Below are positions 29,512-39,260 of a DNA stretch of 64,000 bases, piece by piece. The stretch is taken from NCBI GenBank assembly GCA_003020985.1, contig PXRM01000016.1, positions 39,246 through 103,245 of the forward strand, read 5' to 3'. Both the position numbers and the translations under genes were made by a program. A model generated the notes under the pieces. It ran no database searches. It saw nothing but the letters and a program-made list of their open reading frames with translations, and had not been told where the DNA came from. Positions within the stretch are counted from its first letter, which is position 1. Every line of letters begins with the position of its first letter. Origin of the DNA: Halobacteriales archaeon QS_4_70_19. Its GTDB lineage: Archaea > Halobacteriota > Halobacteria > Halobacteriales > Haloarculaceae.

Positions 29512-30190
29512 TCACTCCGACGCCGGTCGGACGCCGATATCGAGACCGACCTCGGCGGTCATCCCCCTGGCCCGCGACGCCGTGGTGCCGGCGACGCCGC
29601 CGTTCGTCGTGCGGTGCGTGGGGACGCCGGCTACCTCGACGCCCCGGTAGCCAGTGAGCGTCGCCTCGCAGACCCGGACCGCCCCACCGGAGTCGCCCGG
29701 CGCCGTCCCCGAACTGGCGAGCGTAAGCGACCTCGCCCGGTTCGACGACCCGCCCACCCTGGGGCCCGTCGCACCGCCGAAGCCGCAGTCGACGCAGACC
29801 CGAACTGTCACCTCGCTCGGCAGGAGCCGCCGACGCTCCGTGAGGCCTCGAGTCACCCGGGAGGAAACAGTGACCGGCCGCGCCCAGGTAGACGTCGCCG
29901 GTGGCACTGTCCCGGACGAAGTTCGCGGTGCACCCGGCGGTGGTACCGTCGTGCGAGACGAGGAGAAACGAGCCCGGCCCGATACCGCTCGCAGTCGCCG
30001 GTGCGACCGACGCGGCCTCGACCGTCTCCATCTCGTCTGGTAGTCCCGTCACGTCGAGGCAGGGGATCGGCTCGGCGCCGGACGTGCCGTCCGTCTCGGC
30101 CGAGGCCGATCCCGTGGCGCCACAGCCCACAGTGGCTGCCGCCGCACTCGCCGCCAGTGCCTGCTGGCGCGGCAACTCGTCGTGCCCGGA
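29512..30190 (-). pseudogene. Decayed trypsin-like protease, paralogue of the 28160 gene
   Basis: Compared with the intact neighbour, the start codon is lost: the signal region reads [14 protein letters not shown] where the neighbour has MPDEFTRRQLL. The first half ([13 protein letters not shown] ... GCTANFVRDSATGDVYLGAAGHCFLPGD) is in one frame with the catalytic His. It then shifts to a second frame for VRVCVDCGFGGATGP, back for VVEPGEVAYARQF, and shifts again for GTAPGDSGGAVRV and the end. The segment that would hold the catalytic Asp is deleted. It cannot make an active protease. Confidence 0.8.
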
Positions 30191-30316
30191 CCGACGCGTT
30201 TTTGCGTGGGTACCACTACCGAACCGACGGACGCGGCGGCCGACGCTCTTCATCACGATTCCGTTACGCATCACGGGAACGATACACTTATCGGAACCGT
30301 GACCCTACCCGGGGGT

Positions 30317-31018
30317 ATGGCAGAGACACGAGCCGCGGTCGGGCCCGCGGAGGTGGCGACCCTCAAGGAACTCGCGCTAGAGGGGGCGCTCGCCGGAACG
30401 ACGGTCACCTGTGCGGGACTGGGCGAGCGGCTCGACGCCTCGAACCAGACCGCCTCCCGCCGCCTCCAGCGGCTGGCCGAGGCCGACCTCATCGAACGCG
30501 AGGTGCTGAACGACGGGCAGCGCGTCCGGCTCACGGCCGACGGCGAGGCCCAGCTGCGCCGGGAGCACGCCGACTACCGCCGGATCTTCGAGGACGACGA
30601 CGACGTGACCCTCGACGGGACCGTCACGACGGGGATGGGCGAGGGGCGCCACTACATCTCGCTCCCGGGGTACATGGAGCAGTTCATCGAGCGCCTGGAC
30701 TACGAGCCGTTCGCCGGCACGCTCAACGTGGAACTTGACGAGGAGAGCGTGCGGGAACGGGGCCGGATGGACGCGCTCGACCCGGTCCGCATCGACGGCT
30801 GGGAGGACGACGAGCGGACCTACGGCCCGGCGTTCTGCTGGCCGGCCACCATCGAGGCCGACGCCGGACAGTACGAGCCGGGGCACGTCATCGCGCCCGA
30901 GCGGACCCACCACGGCGACGACCAGCTCGAGGTCATCGCGCCGGACCGGCTCCGCGACGAACTGGACCTCGTCGACGGCGAGAAGCTCGGCGTCCACGTG
31001 GAGGGGGAGGGGACGTGA
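30317..31018 (+). CDS. ribK: CTP-dependent riboflavin kinase with winged-helix domain
   Basis: Phosphorylates riboflavin to FMN using CTP, the archaeal route. The 233-residue protein has an N-terminal winged helix-turn-helix (about 10-80, [20 protein letters not shown]). The RibK (DUF120) domain runs from about 95 ([20 protein letters not shown]) with the FAGTLNVEL motif and the C-terminal basic/acidic edge. The HTH may let it control flavin genes, which is inference. The GTGA overlap with ribB shows an operon. The start at 30317 follows a TATA-like CTTATC about 26 nt upstream. Confidence 0.9.
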   Translation: MAETRAAVGPAEVATLKELALEGALAGTTVTCAGLGERLDASNQTASRRLQRLAEADLIEREVLNDGQRVRLTADGEAQLRREHADYRRIFEDDDDVTLDGTVTTGMGEGRHYISLPGYMEQFIERLDYEPFAGTLNVELDEESVRERGRMDALDPVRIDGWEDDERTYGPAFCWPATIEADAGQYEPGHVIAPERTHHGDDQLEVIAPDRLRDELDLVDGEKLGVHVEGEGT

Positions 31019-31707
31019 CCCGGGCCGACGCGGACACGGACGCCGCGAGCGCCGCCGCGGGGACCGACCCGGTGGAGGCAGCCATCGAGGCGTTCCGCAG
31101 CGGCGAGCCGGTGCTCGTCCACGACGCGGCCGACCGCGAGGGCGAGACCGACCTGGTCTACCCGGCCACGGCCGTCGACCCCGAGGCCGTCGCCCGACTG
31201 CGCAACGACGCCGGCGGCCTGGTCTGTACGGCGCTCTCCCACGACGTCGCGGAGACGCTCGACCTCCCCTTCCTCCAGGAATCCATCGACCACCCGCTCG
31301 CGGCGGACCACGACCTGGCGTACGACGAGCGCTCCTCGTTCTCGCTCACCGTGAACCACCGCGAGACGTTCACCGGCATCACCGACGAGGACCGGTCGCT
31401 CACCATCCGGGAGCTCGGCCGGCACGCCGCCGATCCCGACGCCGACGCGTTCGCCGGGTCGTTCCGGGCTCCCGGCCACGTCCACCTGCTGCGTGCGGCC
31501 CCCGACCTGCTCGACGACCGGGAGGGGCACACGGAACTGGGCATCGCGCTGGCCGAGGCCGCCGGAATCGAGCCCGCGGTCGTCGTCTGCGAGATGCTCG
31601 ACGACGAGACCGGCGGCGCCCGCTCCCCCGTCGACGCCCGCCGCTACGCCGCCCGCCGCGACCTCGTCTACGTCGAGGGCGCCGACCTGGTGGCCGCGTT
31701 CCGCTAG
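31015..31707 (+). CDS. ribB: 3,4-dihydroxy-2-butanone-4-phosphate synthase
   Basis: Converts ribulose 5-phosphate to the four-carbon precursor of riboflavin. 230 residues, starting at GTG 31015, which overlaps the ribK stop. The acidic Mg2+ loop [12 protein letters not shown] is at about 42-53, and the other active-site stretches are [23 protein letters not shown] and the conserved RxGHTE-like [12 protein letters not shown]. No GTP cyclohydrolase II domain follows. The 3' end overlaps the convergent MFS gene by 4 bp. Confidence 0.92.
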   Translation: MTRADADTDAASAAAGTDPVEAAIEAFRSGEPVLVHDAADREGETDLVYPATAVDPEAVARLRNDAGGLVCTALSHDVAETLDLPFLQESIDHPLAADHDLAYDERSSFSLTVNHRETFTGITDEDRSLTIRELGRHAADPDADAFAGSFRAPGHVHLLRAAPDLLDDREGHTELGIALAEAAGIEPAVVVCEMLDDETGGARSPVDARRYAARRDLVYVEGADLVAAFR

Positions 31708-32942
31708 TCCGACGGCTGCCCCCCGGTCTCCGCGCCGCTACCCGCGACCAGCGGCCGGTCCACGACGACCAGGAACACCCCGGCCAGCAGGAAGGCGGCC
31801 CCCAACGCCGCGACGCCGGCCACGGGTGAGACGAGGTCGGCCACCCGTCCGGAGCCCAGTTTCAGCGGCGCCCGGACCAGCGCGTACACCATCGCGGCCG
31901 CGGAGAGGACCGTCGCCCGGCCGGCACGGTCGATGCGGTCGTTGAGATAGCCGGAGACCAGCGGCTCCAGCGTCGCCCGACCCGACTTCACGACGAGGAA
32001 GACCGGCACCGCGACCGGCGTGACCAGCACCGGGGCGAGCGCGGTCGCCGCGACGACCATCGGGATACCGACCACGGCCGCCCGGGTCCCGAATCGTCGC
32101 TCCAGCATCGCGGCCCGGTCGCTGGCGACGGCGGCGACCGCGGTGAAGCCCGCGTACAATACGCCCAACAATGCGGGTTCCGGAAGGACCTCGCCGCCGG
32201 GGACGTACCGCAGGTAGATGTCGAACGCGTCGACGGCGATGGGCTGGACGAGGTCGTCGACGGCCGAGACCAGCCCGAAAAAGAGGCCGGCGTACAGGAC
32301 GACCCCGCGGACGCCGGGGCTGGAGAGGGCCTCGCGGACGAGGGCGAGCGCCTCGCGCCCGGTCGGCTCGGTGTCGCCGCTCTCGACCGTCGGGAGGCCG
32401 AGCAGGAACACCGCGCTCAGGAGGCCCACGCCGGCGCCGGCGACGAACGGATAGGTCGGGTCGAGGACGTACAGGGGGCCGGCGAGGACCATTCGCCCGG
32501 CCATCGCCCACTGACCGATGGCACGCCCCCGACCCCGGACGGCGGTGTACCGGCCGGCGTCGAGATGTTCGTCCAGCGCGTCGTAGAGCCACGCCGCCGC
32601 GGTGCCGGAGGCGAGCGTCATCGCCAGTGCCCAGAGCGCGTACAGGGCGAGGAAGTCCACGAAGGCCGTGGCGAACACGAATCCGACGAGCGACGCGGCC
32701 TCCGCGAGGCGGCCGAGCAAGAGCGCGTTGCGCCGGCCGAGCCGGTCGGCCAGCCGACCCGTCGGCACCTCCCCCGCCACGACGAGCACGGAGAGGAAGG
32801 CACTCAGGCCGGCGATCTGGGTGAAGTTCAGGTCCCGCCCGAGCAGGAAGAGGGTGAAGATGGGCCAGACGAGTCCGTGGGCGGCCGTCGCCTCGTAGAG
32901 GAAGTAGCGGCGGACGAGCGAGCGCCCCGGCGCGTCGGTCAT
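31704..32942 (-). CDS. MFS transporter
   Basis: A 412-residue major-facilitator permease with about 12 hydrophobic segments. The loop 2-3 signature is GRLADRLGRRNALLLGR (residues 62-78). The C-terminal half carries a related segment (SGYLNDRIDRAGRATVL). The substrate cannot be told; many haloarchaeal relatives are annotated as drug or sugar exporters without proof. Confidence 0.82.
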   Translation of the reverse strand: MTDAPGRSLVRRYFLYEATAAHGLVWPIFTLFLLGRDLNFTQIAGLSAFLSVLVVAGEVPTGRLADRLGRRNALLLGRLAEAASLVGFVFATAFVDFLALYALWALAMTLASGTAAAWLYDALDEHLDAGRYTAVRGRGRAIGQWAMAGRMVLAGPLYVLDPTYPFVAGAGVGLLSAVFLLGLPTVESGDTEPTGREALALVREALSSPGVRGVVLYAGLFFGLVSAVDDLVQPIAVDAFDIYLRYVPGGEVLPEPALLGVLYAGFTAVAAVASDRAAMLERRFGTRAAVVGIPMVVAATALAPVLVTPVAVPVFLVVKSGRATLEPLVSGYLNDRIDRAGRATVLSAAAMVYALVRAPLKLGSGRVADLVSPVAGVAALGAAFLLAGVFLVVVDRPLVAGSGAETGGQPSD

Positions 32943-33082
32943 CGTTCGGTCCGCGGGCGCCCGGAACTAAACCGTTCCCTGAAACGGATTTCGGGAGCCC
33001 GGCCCCGCCCCCGTCCCCGCCACGCGACACGGCGACACACGGACCGTCAACACTCATTAGCCCCGGATACGACGGTCGCGAT

Positions 33083-34012
33083 ATGGGCTTCGAGGAGATG
33101 GACGTCGACACTATCTGGATGGACGGGGAGTTCACCGACTGGGAGGACGCCCAGGTGCACGTGCTGACGCACAGCCTCCACTACGGGACGGCGGTCTTCG
33201 AGGGGGTTCGCTGCTACGACACCGAGGAGGGCCCGGCCATCTTCCGCTGGGACGAGCATCTCGATCGGCTCTACCAGTCCGCGCAGGCGCTCGACCACGA
33301 GATCGAGCACACGCGCGAGGAGCTGACCGAGGCGACGCTGGAACTCATCCGCCGGCAGGACCTCGATTCGTGCTACATCCGGCCGCTGGTCTACTACGGG
33401 TACAACTCGCTGGGCGTCAGTCCGAGCGAGTGCCCGACGGACACGATGATCGCCTGCTGGCCGTGGGGCGCCTACCTCGGCGAGGAGGCCCTCGAAGAGG
33501 GTGTCGACGTGATGGTCTCCTCGTGGCGAAAGCACCACTCCAGCATGATCCCGACGAACGTGAAGGCGACCGGCGCCTACATCAACTCGATGCTGGCCGG
33601 CGAGGAGGCCCGCGGCAACGGCTACGTCGAGGCCATCGTCCTCAACAAGGAGGGCGACGTGGCCGAGGGGCCCGGCGAGAACGTCTTCATGATCAACGAC
33701 GGGGAGATATACACCCCTGGCCTCGCCGAGTCCATCCTCGACGGCATCACCCGGCAGACGGTCATCGAGGTCGCCGAGGACCTTGGCTACGAGATCCACG
33801 AGGAGGCGAAGATCGCCCGCGGCCAGCTCTACACCGCCGACGAGCTGTTCTTCACCGGGACGGCCGCGGAGGTCACCCCCATCCGGACCGTCGACGACAA
33901 CGAGATCGGCGCCGGGACGCGCGGCCCCGTGACCGAGGAGGTCCAGCAGCGCTTCTTCGACATCGTCGAGCGCCGGACCGACGACTACGACGACTGGTTC
34001 ACGTACGTATAG
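33083..34012 (+). CDS. ilvE: Branched-chain amino acid aminotransferase
   Basis: A PLP fold type IV transaminase for the last step of Val, Leu and Ile synthesis. 309 residues. The PLP Lys is in IPTNVKATGAY (about residue 160); other conserved sites are HSLHYGTAVFEGVRCY and EGPGENVFMI, and the phosphate-binding GITRQTVIE and TGTAAEVTPI. The Met five codons downstream (33098) is an alternative start. The stop is followed at once by a T-run (GAGCTTTTTTCTCG) and the hairpin-rich element. Confidence 0.93.
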   Translation: MGFEEMDVDTIWMDGEFTDWEDAQVHVLTHSLHYGTAVFEGVRCYDTEEGPAIFRWDEHLDRLYQSAQALDHEIEHTREELTEATLELIRRQDLDSCYIRPLVYYGYNSLGVSPSECPTDTMIACWPWGAYLGEEALEEGVDVMVSSWRKHHSSMIPTNVKATGAYINSMLAGEEARGNGYVEAIVLNKEGDVAEGPGENVFMINDGEIYTPGLAESILDGITRQTVIEVAEDLGYEIHEEAKIARGQLYTADELFFTGTAAEVTPIRTVDDNEIGAGTRGPVTEEVQQRFFDIVERRTDDYDDWFTYV

Positions 34013-34095
34013 GAGCTTTTTTCTCGTCGGGTGTCCTCGGCACTCGCTTCGCTCGCGCCCGTGGGCACCGGCTGGCCGGCGGAACCGGCCAGCTA
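34013..34095. repeat. Hairpin-rich dispersed element, copy 2 (3' of ilvE)
   Basis: Begins GAGCTTTTTTCTCG directly after the TAG stop, then GGGTGTCCTCGGC, GCTTCGC, GGGCACCGGC, the hairpin GCCGGC-GGA-ACCGGC and CCAGCTA. It aligns block by block with 5988-6070 after arginase. The T6 run fits an archaeal terminator. Confidence 0.55.
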
Positions 34096-34162
34096 GTAGA
34101 TTTATGCTCATGTCGATTGCTGATGCCGGCGTCCCTTTCACCCCGCCCGTCGCAGAGGGTGT

Positions 34163-35077
34163 ATGCCGCCCCGTCTCGCCACCGACGCCTCGCTCCTGCG
34201 GGACCCGGACGTCGAGTCCGTCTACCGTGACATCGACGGTCTCGAACTCCACGCCGTCGCCGCGGGGGACCCGTCGGACCCGCTGGTCGTCCTGCTCCAC
34301 GGCTTCCCCGAGTTCTGGTGGGGCTGGCGCGAGTACGTCGGTCCGCTCGTCGACGCCGGCTACCGCGTGCTCGCCCCCGACGGGCGGGGGTACAACCTGA
34401 GCGAGGCGCCCGACGCGCTCCCCGCGTACAGTACCGACCGCCTCTCCGCGGACCTCGCGGGGTGGATCGAGAGCGAGGGCCGCGACAGCGCGCGCGTCGT
34501 CGGCCACGACTGGGGCGCCGCCGTCGCGTGGGACGCGGCGCTCCGTCGGCCGGCGGTGGTCGACCGACTCGTGATCATCAACGTCCCGCACCCCGCGGCC
34601 TTCGCGGGCGCCCTGATGCCGAGCCGCGGCCGCTGGAAGCTGACCCTCCGGCAGTGGCGCCGGAGCTGGTACGTCCTGTTCTTCCAGCTGCCCGGTGTGC
34701 CGGAGTGGCTGAACCGCCGGAGCGACTACGAGGGGATGGCCCGCTTCCTCCGGCAGGCCTCGCCGGACGCCCTCTCCGAGGCCGACCTCGACCGCTACCG
34801 CGCGGCCTGGAGCCGGCCCGGCGCCCTCACCGCGATGCTGGACTGGTACCGCGCCGCGGTCCAGCACCGTCCCGACCTGCCCGGCGTCACCGTCGAACAG
34901 CCGACGCTCGTCGTCTGGGGCGAGCAGGACGACGCGCTGCTGCCCGAACTCGCCGAGCAGAGCGTCGGCTTCTGTGAGGACGGCCGGCTGGAGCGGTTCC
35001 CCGACGCGAGCCACTGGGTGACCCACGAGCGCCAGGCGGAGGTACAGGCGCTTCTCCGGGAGCATCTGGACGGGTGA
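34163..35077 (+). CDS. Alpha/beta hydrolase (epoxide hydrolase / haloacetate dehalogenase-like)
   Basis: A 304-residue alpha/beta hydrolase. The oxyanion motif is HGFPEFWWGW, the nucleophile elbow GHDWGA has Asp as nucleophile, the acid site is VVWGEQDDAL and the catalytic His is in DASHWVTHE. The Asp nucleophile and the EFWWGW segment are shared by soluble epoxide hydrolases and fluoroacetate dehalogenases; I cannot separate the two. A TATTTAT-like element (GATTTATG) lies about 65 nt upstream. Confidence 0.85.
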   Translation: MPPRLATDASLLRDPDVESVYRDIDGLELHAVAAGDPSDPLVVLLHGFPEFWWGWREYVGPLVDAGYRVLAPDGRGYNLSEAPDALPAYSTDRLSADLAGWIESEGRDSARVVGHDWGAAVAWDAALRRPAVVDRLVIINVPHPAAFAGALMPSRGRWKLTLRQWRRSWYVLFFQLPGVPEWLNRRSDYEGMARFLRQASPDALSEADLDRYRAAWSRPGALTAMLDWYRAAVQHRPDLPGVTVEQPTLVVWGEQDDALLPELAEQSVGFCEDGRLERFPDASHWVTHERQAEVQALLREHLDG

Positions 35078-35189
35078 CGGCGTCGGATAGGTGGCCCACG
35101 GACTCGGGTATTAGCTCCAAAAACCATAGTCTATCCACTTACCTGCGTGATAAAAGACGAAAGGAGCCGATTACAGGAATATCCGCTAG

Positions 35190-35381
35190 CTATCCCCGTC
35201 GTTCCCGAGGCCGGTCGCGGAACGGGGCGATCATCCAGCACGTCGCCGCCCGGGGGTCCCACGGGTACCACAGCGGCGAGCCCCGGGGCCCCGCGTCGCT
35301 GCACTGGGCGAGGAAACGGCACAGCGGGCGCGAGAGGAACGCGTCGCTGTCGACCGGCAGGGCGTCAGCGACGACCCGCAT
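35190..35381 (-). pseudogene. N-terminal remnant of a pyridoxamine-phosphate-oxidase-like gene
   Basis: From ATG 35381 the frame gives MRVVADALPVDSDAFLSRPL, then a stretch ending GPRGSPLWYPWD, which matches the first beta-strands of haloarchaeal FMN-binding split-barrel proteins (xFLxRPLxAHLAT ... GPRxSPLWYxW). It stops after 63 residues, less than half the normal length. The rest of the 35078-35482 gap has an AT-rich patch at about 35110-35180 and nothing else recognisable. Confidence 0.5.
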
Positions 35382-35482
35382 AGGTCGCCGTGGCGGGCAC
35401 CCATCGAAACGCGGGGGAGCACCGAACACCGGCTGAGTGGTCGGCCCAACCCTTACTACGGCAGCATCTGCATGATGGTACC

Positions 35483-36412
35483 ATGGGTGGTAGGGATGTC
35501 GGATACGGGACAGCACGCGTACGGGCACTACTGCGTCGACTACTCGTGGGCGCCGAGAGGGAGCGCCTCCGGGCGACGTGGCGCGTCCTCCTCGCCGGGC
35601 TCTTGGTCTTCCAGCTGACGGAAACCGCGTCCGTGCGGGTGGCGGGCGTCGTCGGGTCGCGGGCACCGGTCGTCGTCGGAACCGTGCAGGCGGTCGTCTT
35701 CGGCGTCCTGCTGGTCGGGTGGGCGCGGTACGTCGACCGGCGGCCGCTGGCGGACTACGGGTTCCGGTCGCCGCCGACGTGGGCGTTCGACCTCGTGGTC
35801 GGGGTCGGCGCAGTGCTCGTCGCCTGGACGCTCTGGTTCGGCGTCGGCACCGCGCTCGGCTGGACCACCGTCACGGTCTCGCTCTCGGCACCGGCGGGCC
35901 CCGTCGCCCTCGGGCTGGCGGCCGCGCTCGTGGCGTTCGGGACCAACGCCTGGGTCCAGGAGACGGTGTTCCGCGGCCTCGTGCTGAAGAACGCCGCCGA
36001 AGGGCTGGCGAGCCACACGTTCGACGCGAGACGGGCGGTCCTGGCGGCGTGGCTCCTCACGGTGGCCTACTTCGTCCTGATCCACGGCGCGACCCGGCCC
36101 CGGGTCGTCGTCGACCTCGCCGTCGCGGGCGCGGTCTTCGGAGCGCTGTACGTCCACACCGGTTCGCTGGCGCTCCCGGTCGGTGCACATCTCGGCGCCA
36201 ACGTCGTCGGGGGAGCCGTGTTCGTCCCGTCGGGCATCGCCGGCGACCGGGCAGCCGTGTTCGTCGTCTCCGGCGGCGTGCCCGGGCCCGAACTCCTGAA
36301 CACGGGGGTCCCGAAGGTGGTGCTGGGCTACCTGCTACTGCTCGGGTGGGTCCGGTGGCGCCACGGCGAGGTCGGCATCGAGACAGCCGTCGCGACGTGG
36401 ACGCGGCGCTGA
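35483..36412 (+). CDS. CPBP-family intramembrane protease homologue
   Basis: A 309-residue membrane protein with about eight helices. Family motifs are WVQETVFRG (motif 1), FVLIH (motif 2, FxxxH) and HLGAN (motif 3, HxxxN). Motif 1 is normally EExxxR; here the first Glu is Gln, which may lower or abolish the metal-dependent protease activity. Relatives act in CAAX-prenyl processing or as immunity proteins for bacteriocins. The start at 35483 was chosen because upstream residues are not hydrophobic or conserved. Confidence 0.75.
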   Translation: MGGRDVGYGTARVRALLRRLLVGAERERLRATWRVLLAGLLVFQLTETASVRVAGVVGSRAPVVVGTVQAVVFGVLLVGWARYVDRRPLADYGFRSPPTWAFDLVVGVGAVLVAWTLWFGVGTALGWTTVTVSLSAPAGPVALGLAAALVAFGTNAWVQETVFRGLVLKNAAEGLASHTFDARRAVLAAWLLTVAYFVLIHGATRPRVVVDLAVAGAVFGALYVHTGSLALPVGAHLGANVVGGAVFVPSGIAGDRAAVFVVSGGVPGPELLNTGVPKVVLGYLLLLGWVRWRHGEVGIETAVATWTRR

Positions 36413-36525
36413 GACGCCGGCACGTACCGGCGGCTCCGCGGGGAGCGTCGAAAGAAGCGGAGTGTCGGTCGGCGAGCGGTGCGAGGTGCGGTCGTGGGGG
36501 TGGAGTGGCGTGACGGTGGCCGGCT

Positions 36526-38232
36526 CTACATCATGCCGCCCATGCCGCCGCCCATACCGCCACCCATGCCGCCCATGCCGCCGCCCATACCGCCGGGGGC
36601 GCCGCCGGGGCCGCCGGGGCCGCCCTCGTCGTCGTCGTCGCCGGTCTGGCCGCCCTTCAGGTCACCGGCGGCGATGACGTCGTCGATGCGCAGGATCATC
36701 ACGGCCGCCTCGGTGGCGGACTCGATGGCCTGGGTCTTCACGCGGAGCGGCTCGACGACGCCGTCGTCCTCCATGTTGACGATGTCGCCGGTGTAGGCGT
36801 CGAGGCCGGCGGCGATGTTCTCCTCGGCGTGCTCGGAGCGCAGGTCGACGAGCGAGTCGATGGGGTCGTGGCCGGCGTTCTCGGCGAGCGTGCGCGGGAT
36901 GACGTCGATGGCGTCGGCGAACGCCTCGACGGCGAGCTGCTCGCGACCCTCGACGGAGTCGGCGAACTCGCGGAGCCCCGTGGAGAGCTCGATCTCGGGG
37001 GCGCCGCCGCCGGGCAGCACCTTGCCGTCCTCCAGCGTGACGCGGACGACGCCCATCGAGTCCTCGATGGCGCGCTCGACCTCGTCGACGACGTGCTCGG
37101 TCCCACCGCGGAGGACGAGCGTGACGGAGCGGGCCTCGTCGACGTCCTCGACGAAGATGCGGGTGTCACCGCCGATGTCCTTCTCGGCGACGGAGCCGGC
37201 GAAGCCGAGGTCGTCCTCGGTGATGTCGTCGATGTTGGAGAGGACGCGGCCGCCCGTCGCGCGGGCGAGCGCCTTGATGTCGGACTTCTTCGCGCGGCGG
37301 ACGGCGAGGATGCCCTCCTTCGCGAGGTAGTGCTGGGCCATGTCGTCGATGCCCTTCTGGCAGAAGACGACGTCGGCGCCGATGTCCTTCAGCTGGTCGA
37401 CCATCTCGCGGAGCTGCTCCTCCTCCTGGTCGAGGAACTGCTGGAGCTGGTCCGGCGAGTCGACGTTGACCTCGGCGTCGATCTCCGTCTCCTTGACCTC
37501 GATGGCGGTGTCCAGCAGCGCGATGTCGGCGTCCTCGGCCATGTACGGCATGTTGTCGTGGACGCGCTCCTTGTCGACGATGACGCCCTCGACGAGCTCG
37601 GAGTTCTCGACGGCGCCGCCGACGACCTTCTCGAGCTTGACGTTGTCCGTGTCGATGTCGTCGTCGTCGGCGACGGCCTGGACGGCAGAGACGACGAGTT
37701 CGGCGAGCGTGTCGCGCGCGTTCTCCGCGCCCTTGCCGGTCATCGCCGTGGCGGCGATGCGCTCGAGGTAGTCCGCGTCGTCCGCGGAGACGTCGATGGC
37801 GTTCTCCTCCAGGATCTCCTTCGCGCGCTGGGCCGCCTGCCGGTACCCCTGCGCGAGGATGGTCGCGTGGATGTCCTGCTCGAGGAGGTCCTCGGCCTTC
37901 GCCAGGAGCTCGCCGGCGATGACGACCGACGTGGTGGTGCCGTCACCGACCTCGTCCTCCTGGGTCTCCGCGACCTCGACGATCATGTTGGCCGCGGGGT
38001 GCTCGATGTCCATCTCCTTGAGGATGGTCACGCCGTCGTTCGTGACGACGACGTTGCCCGTCGAGTCGACGAGCATCTTGTCCATCCCCTTCGGACCGAG
38101 TGTCGTCCGAACGGACTCGGCGACCGCCTTCCCGGCCGTGATGTTCATCGACTGGGCGTCTCGCCCGGAGGTCCGCTGGCTGTCCTCGCTGAGTACGATG
38201 AGGGGCTGGTTCCCCATCTGTTGCTGAGCCAT
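36526..38232 (-). CDS. Thermosome (group II chaperonin) subunit
   Basis: A 568-residue CCT/thermosome subunit that forms the double-ring ATP-driven folding chamber. ATP-site motifs are [19 protein letters not shown] and [10 protein letters not shown]. The C-terminal tail is a run of GGM repeats ([12 protein letters not shown]), as in haloarchaeal CCT proteins. The start at 38232 gives MAQQQMGN; another ATG lies two codons upstream. Proximal TATA box at 38261-38267. A second TATA-like run at 38338-38347 may give a longer heat-regulated transcript. Haloarchaea often have two to three paralogues, so the exact number is not assigned. Confidence 0.93.
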   Translation of the reverse strand: MAQQQMGNQPLIVLSEDSQRTSGRDAQSMNITAGKAVAESVRTTLGPKGMDKMLVDSTGNVVVTNDGVTILKEMDIEHPAANMIVEVAETQEDEVGDGTTTSVVIAGELLAKAEDLLEQDIHATILAQGYRQAAQRAKEILEENAIDVSADDADYLERIAATAMTGKGAENARDTLAELVVSAVQAVADDDDIDTDNVKLEKVVGGAVENSELVEGVIVDKERVHDNMPYMAEDADIALLDTAIEVKETEIDAEVNVDSPDQLQQFLDQEEEQLREMVDQLKDIGADVVFCQKGIDDMAQHYLAKEGILAVRRAKKSDIKALARATGGRVLSNIDDITEDDLGFAGSVAEKDIGGDTRIFVEDVDEARSVTLVLRGGTEHVVDEVERAIEDSMGVVRVTLEDGKVLPGGGAPEIELSTGLREFADSVEGREQLAVEAFADAIDVIPRTLAENAGHDPIDSLVDLRSEHAEENIAAGLDAYTGDIVNMEDDGVVEPLRVKTQAIESATEAAVMILRIDDVIAAGDLKGGQTGDDDDEGGPGGPGGAPGGMGGGMGGMGGGMGGGMGGMM

Positions 38233-38257
38233 AGTCATCGAATCGTTGATTGTGGTT

Positions 38258-38347
38258 CTACATAAAGGTGTCTGTACCGGCGTACAGAACCGCCACGCGG
38301 GGCGCCGGCAGGCCGTGTGACAGGGAGTGACGAGCGATTTTTATATA
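38258..38347 (-). promoter_or_regulatory. Two candidate promoters of the thermosome gene
   Basis: On the minus strand a TATA box CCTTTATGTAG is centred about 32 nt before the start codon, and a stronger GTATATAAAAAT (38338-38347) lies some 110 nt upstream, just after the KH-protein stop. No other minus-strand gene could use the distal box. Confidence 0.45.
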
Positions 38348-38363
38348 CTCCCCCGCGGTGGGG

Positions 38364-38966
38364 TCAGTCTCCCCCCTCGGCGCTCGGGTCACCGGTCGCC
38401 TCGGCACCGGCGGTATCGCCCCCCGAGAACTCGTGGTACTCGATGCCCGTCGTCTCCATCTCGTTGTGTTTGCGCTCGAGGAACGAGTAGACCGCGCCGT
38501 GCGGTGCGCCGTCGAGGATCATCTCGACGGCCGACCGGACGACGTCGACCTGCTCGGGCTCGCCGATGATGCCGACCGTCTTCCCGTAGATGACGACCTC
38601 GGCGCCGGAGAGTTCGGCCATCAGCTGCCGGGTCCGGCCGTCCTCGCCGATGAGCCGGCCCTTCTGTCGGCGGAGGTCGTTCTCGTTGCGGGTCGCCGCG
38701 GAGAGGTCGACCAGGTCCAGCATCCGCATGTCGCCCTCCAGCAGCGAGAGTGCCGCCTCGGGAGAGAAGCCACGACCGACCGCCTTCACGATGTCCGGCC
38801 CCTTCAGTCCCTTCACGGGGTCGCCGACGGACTCCACCCGCACCGCGCCCGTCTCGCTGTCGATGTCGAGGCGGACCTCGGCACGGGACTCGATCTCGCG
38901 CATCGTCTCGCCCCCCTCGCCGATGAGGACGCCGACGCGGTCCTGCGGAATCGTCACGTGCTGCAT
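38364..38966 (-). CDS. KH-domain RNA-binding protein (archaeal PNO1/Krr1-like)
   Basis: A 200-residue protein with two KH domains: VTIPQDRVGVLIGEGGETM (residues 3-21, GxxG loop GEGG) and RRQKGRLIGEDGRTRQLM (second GxxG). It is related to eukaryotic ribosome-assembly factors Pno1/Dim2. In archaea it is thought to act with Rio kinase and the methylase KsgA in small-subunit maturation. The C-terminal tail is Asp/Glu/Gly-rich. A TATA-like TCTTAAATC is centred 27 nt upstream. Confidence 0.85.
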   Translation of the reverse strand: MQHVTIPQDRVGVLIGEGGETMREIESRAEVRLDIDSETGAVRVESVGDPVKGLKGPDIVKAVGRGFSPEAALSLLEGDMRMLDLVDLSAATRNENDLRRQKGRLIGEDGRTRQLMAELSGAEVVIYGKTVGIIGEPEQVDVVRSAVEMILDGAPHGAVYSFLERKHNEMETTGIEYHEFSGGDTAGAEATGDPSAEGGD

Positions 38967-39260
38967 GAACGGCCGTTCGTGACGGCCCGATTTAAGACTT
39001 CGCTGTGCCCGGGAATCCCGCGCGTCCGTGCCCGTAGCCCACCTACACGAACCTCTAACGACTGGCCACAGACCTGGGGCGGACGCCGGCCCCGGTAGGG
39101 TGGTCGTCGGCGGGTGACCGCGCGCTGCAGCCGCCGGCACCACCCACTCGTGTGAGACGGCGAGGGAGGCATCGTGGCGGGCGACCGGAGCGGCTGCACG
39201 GCCACCAATTTCGGTTCAGGTTTCCGAAAGAGGTTTTTCGTCGGCCGCAAACGTACGGGT

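Noticed and set aside
36526-36640. Frameshift or assembly error at the Gly/Met-rich end of the thermosome.
   Set aside because: GGM repeats are the normal C-terminus of haloarchaeal chaperonins.
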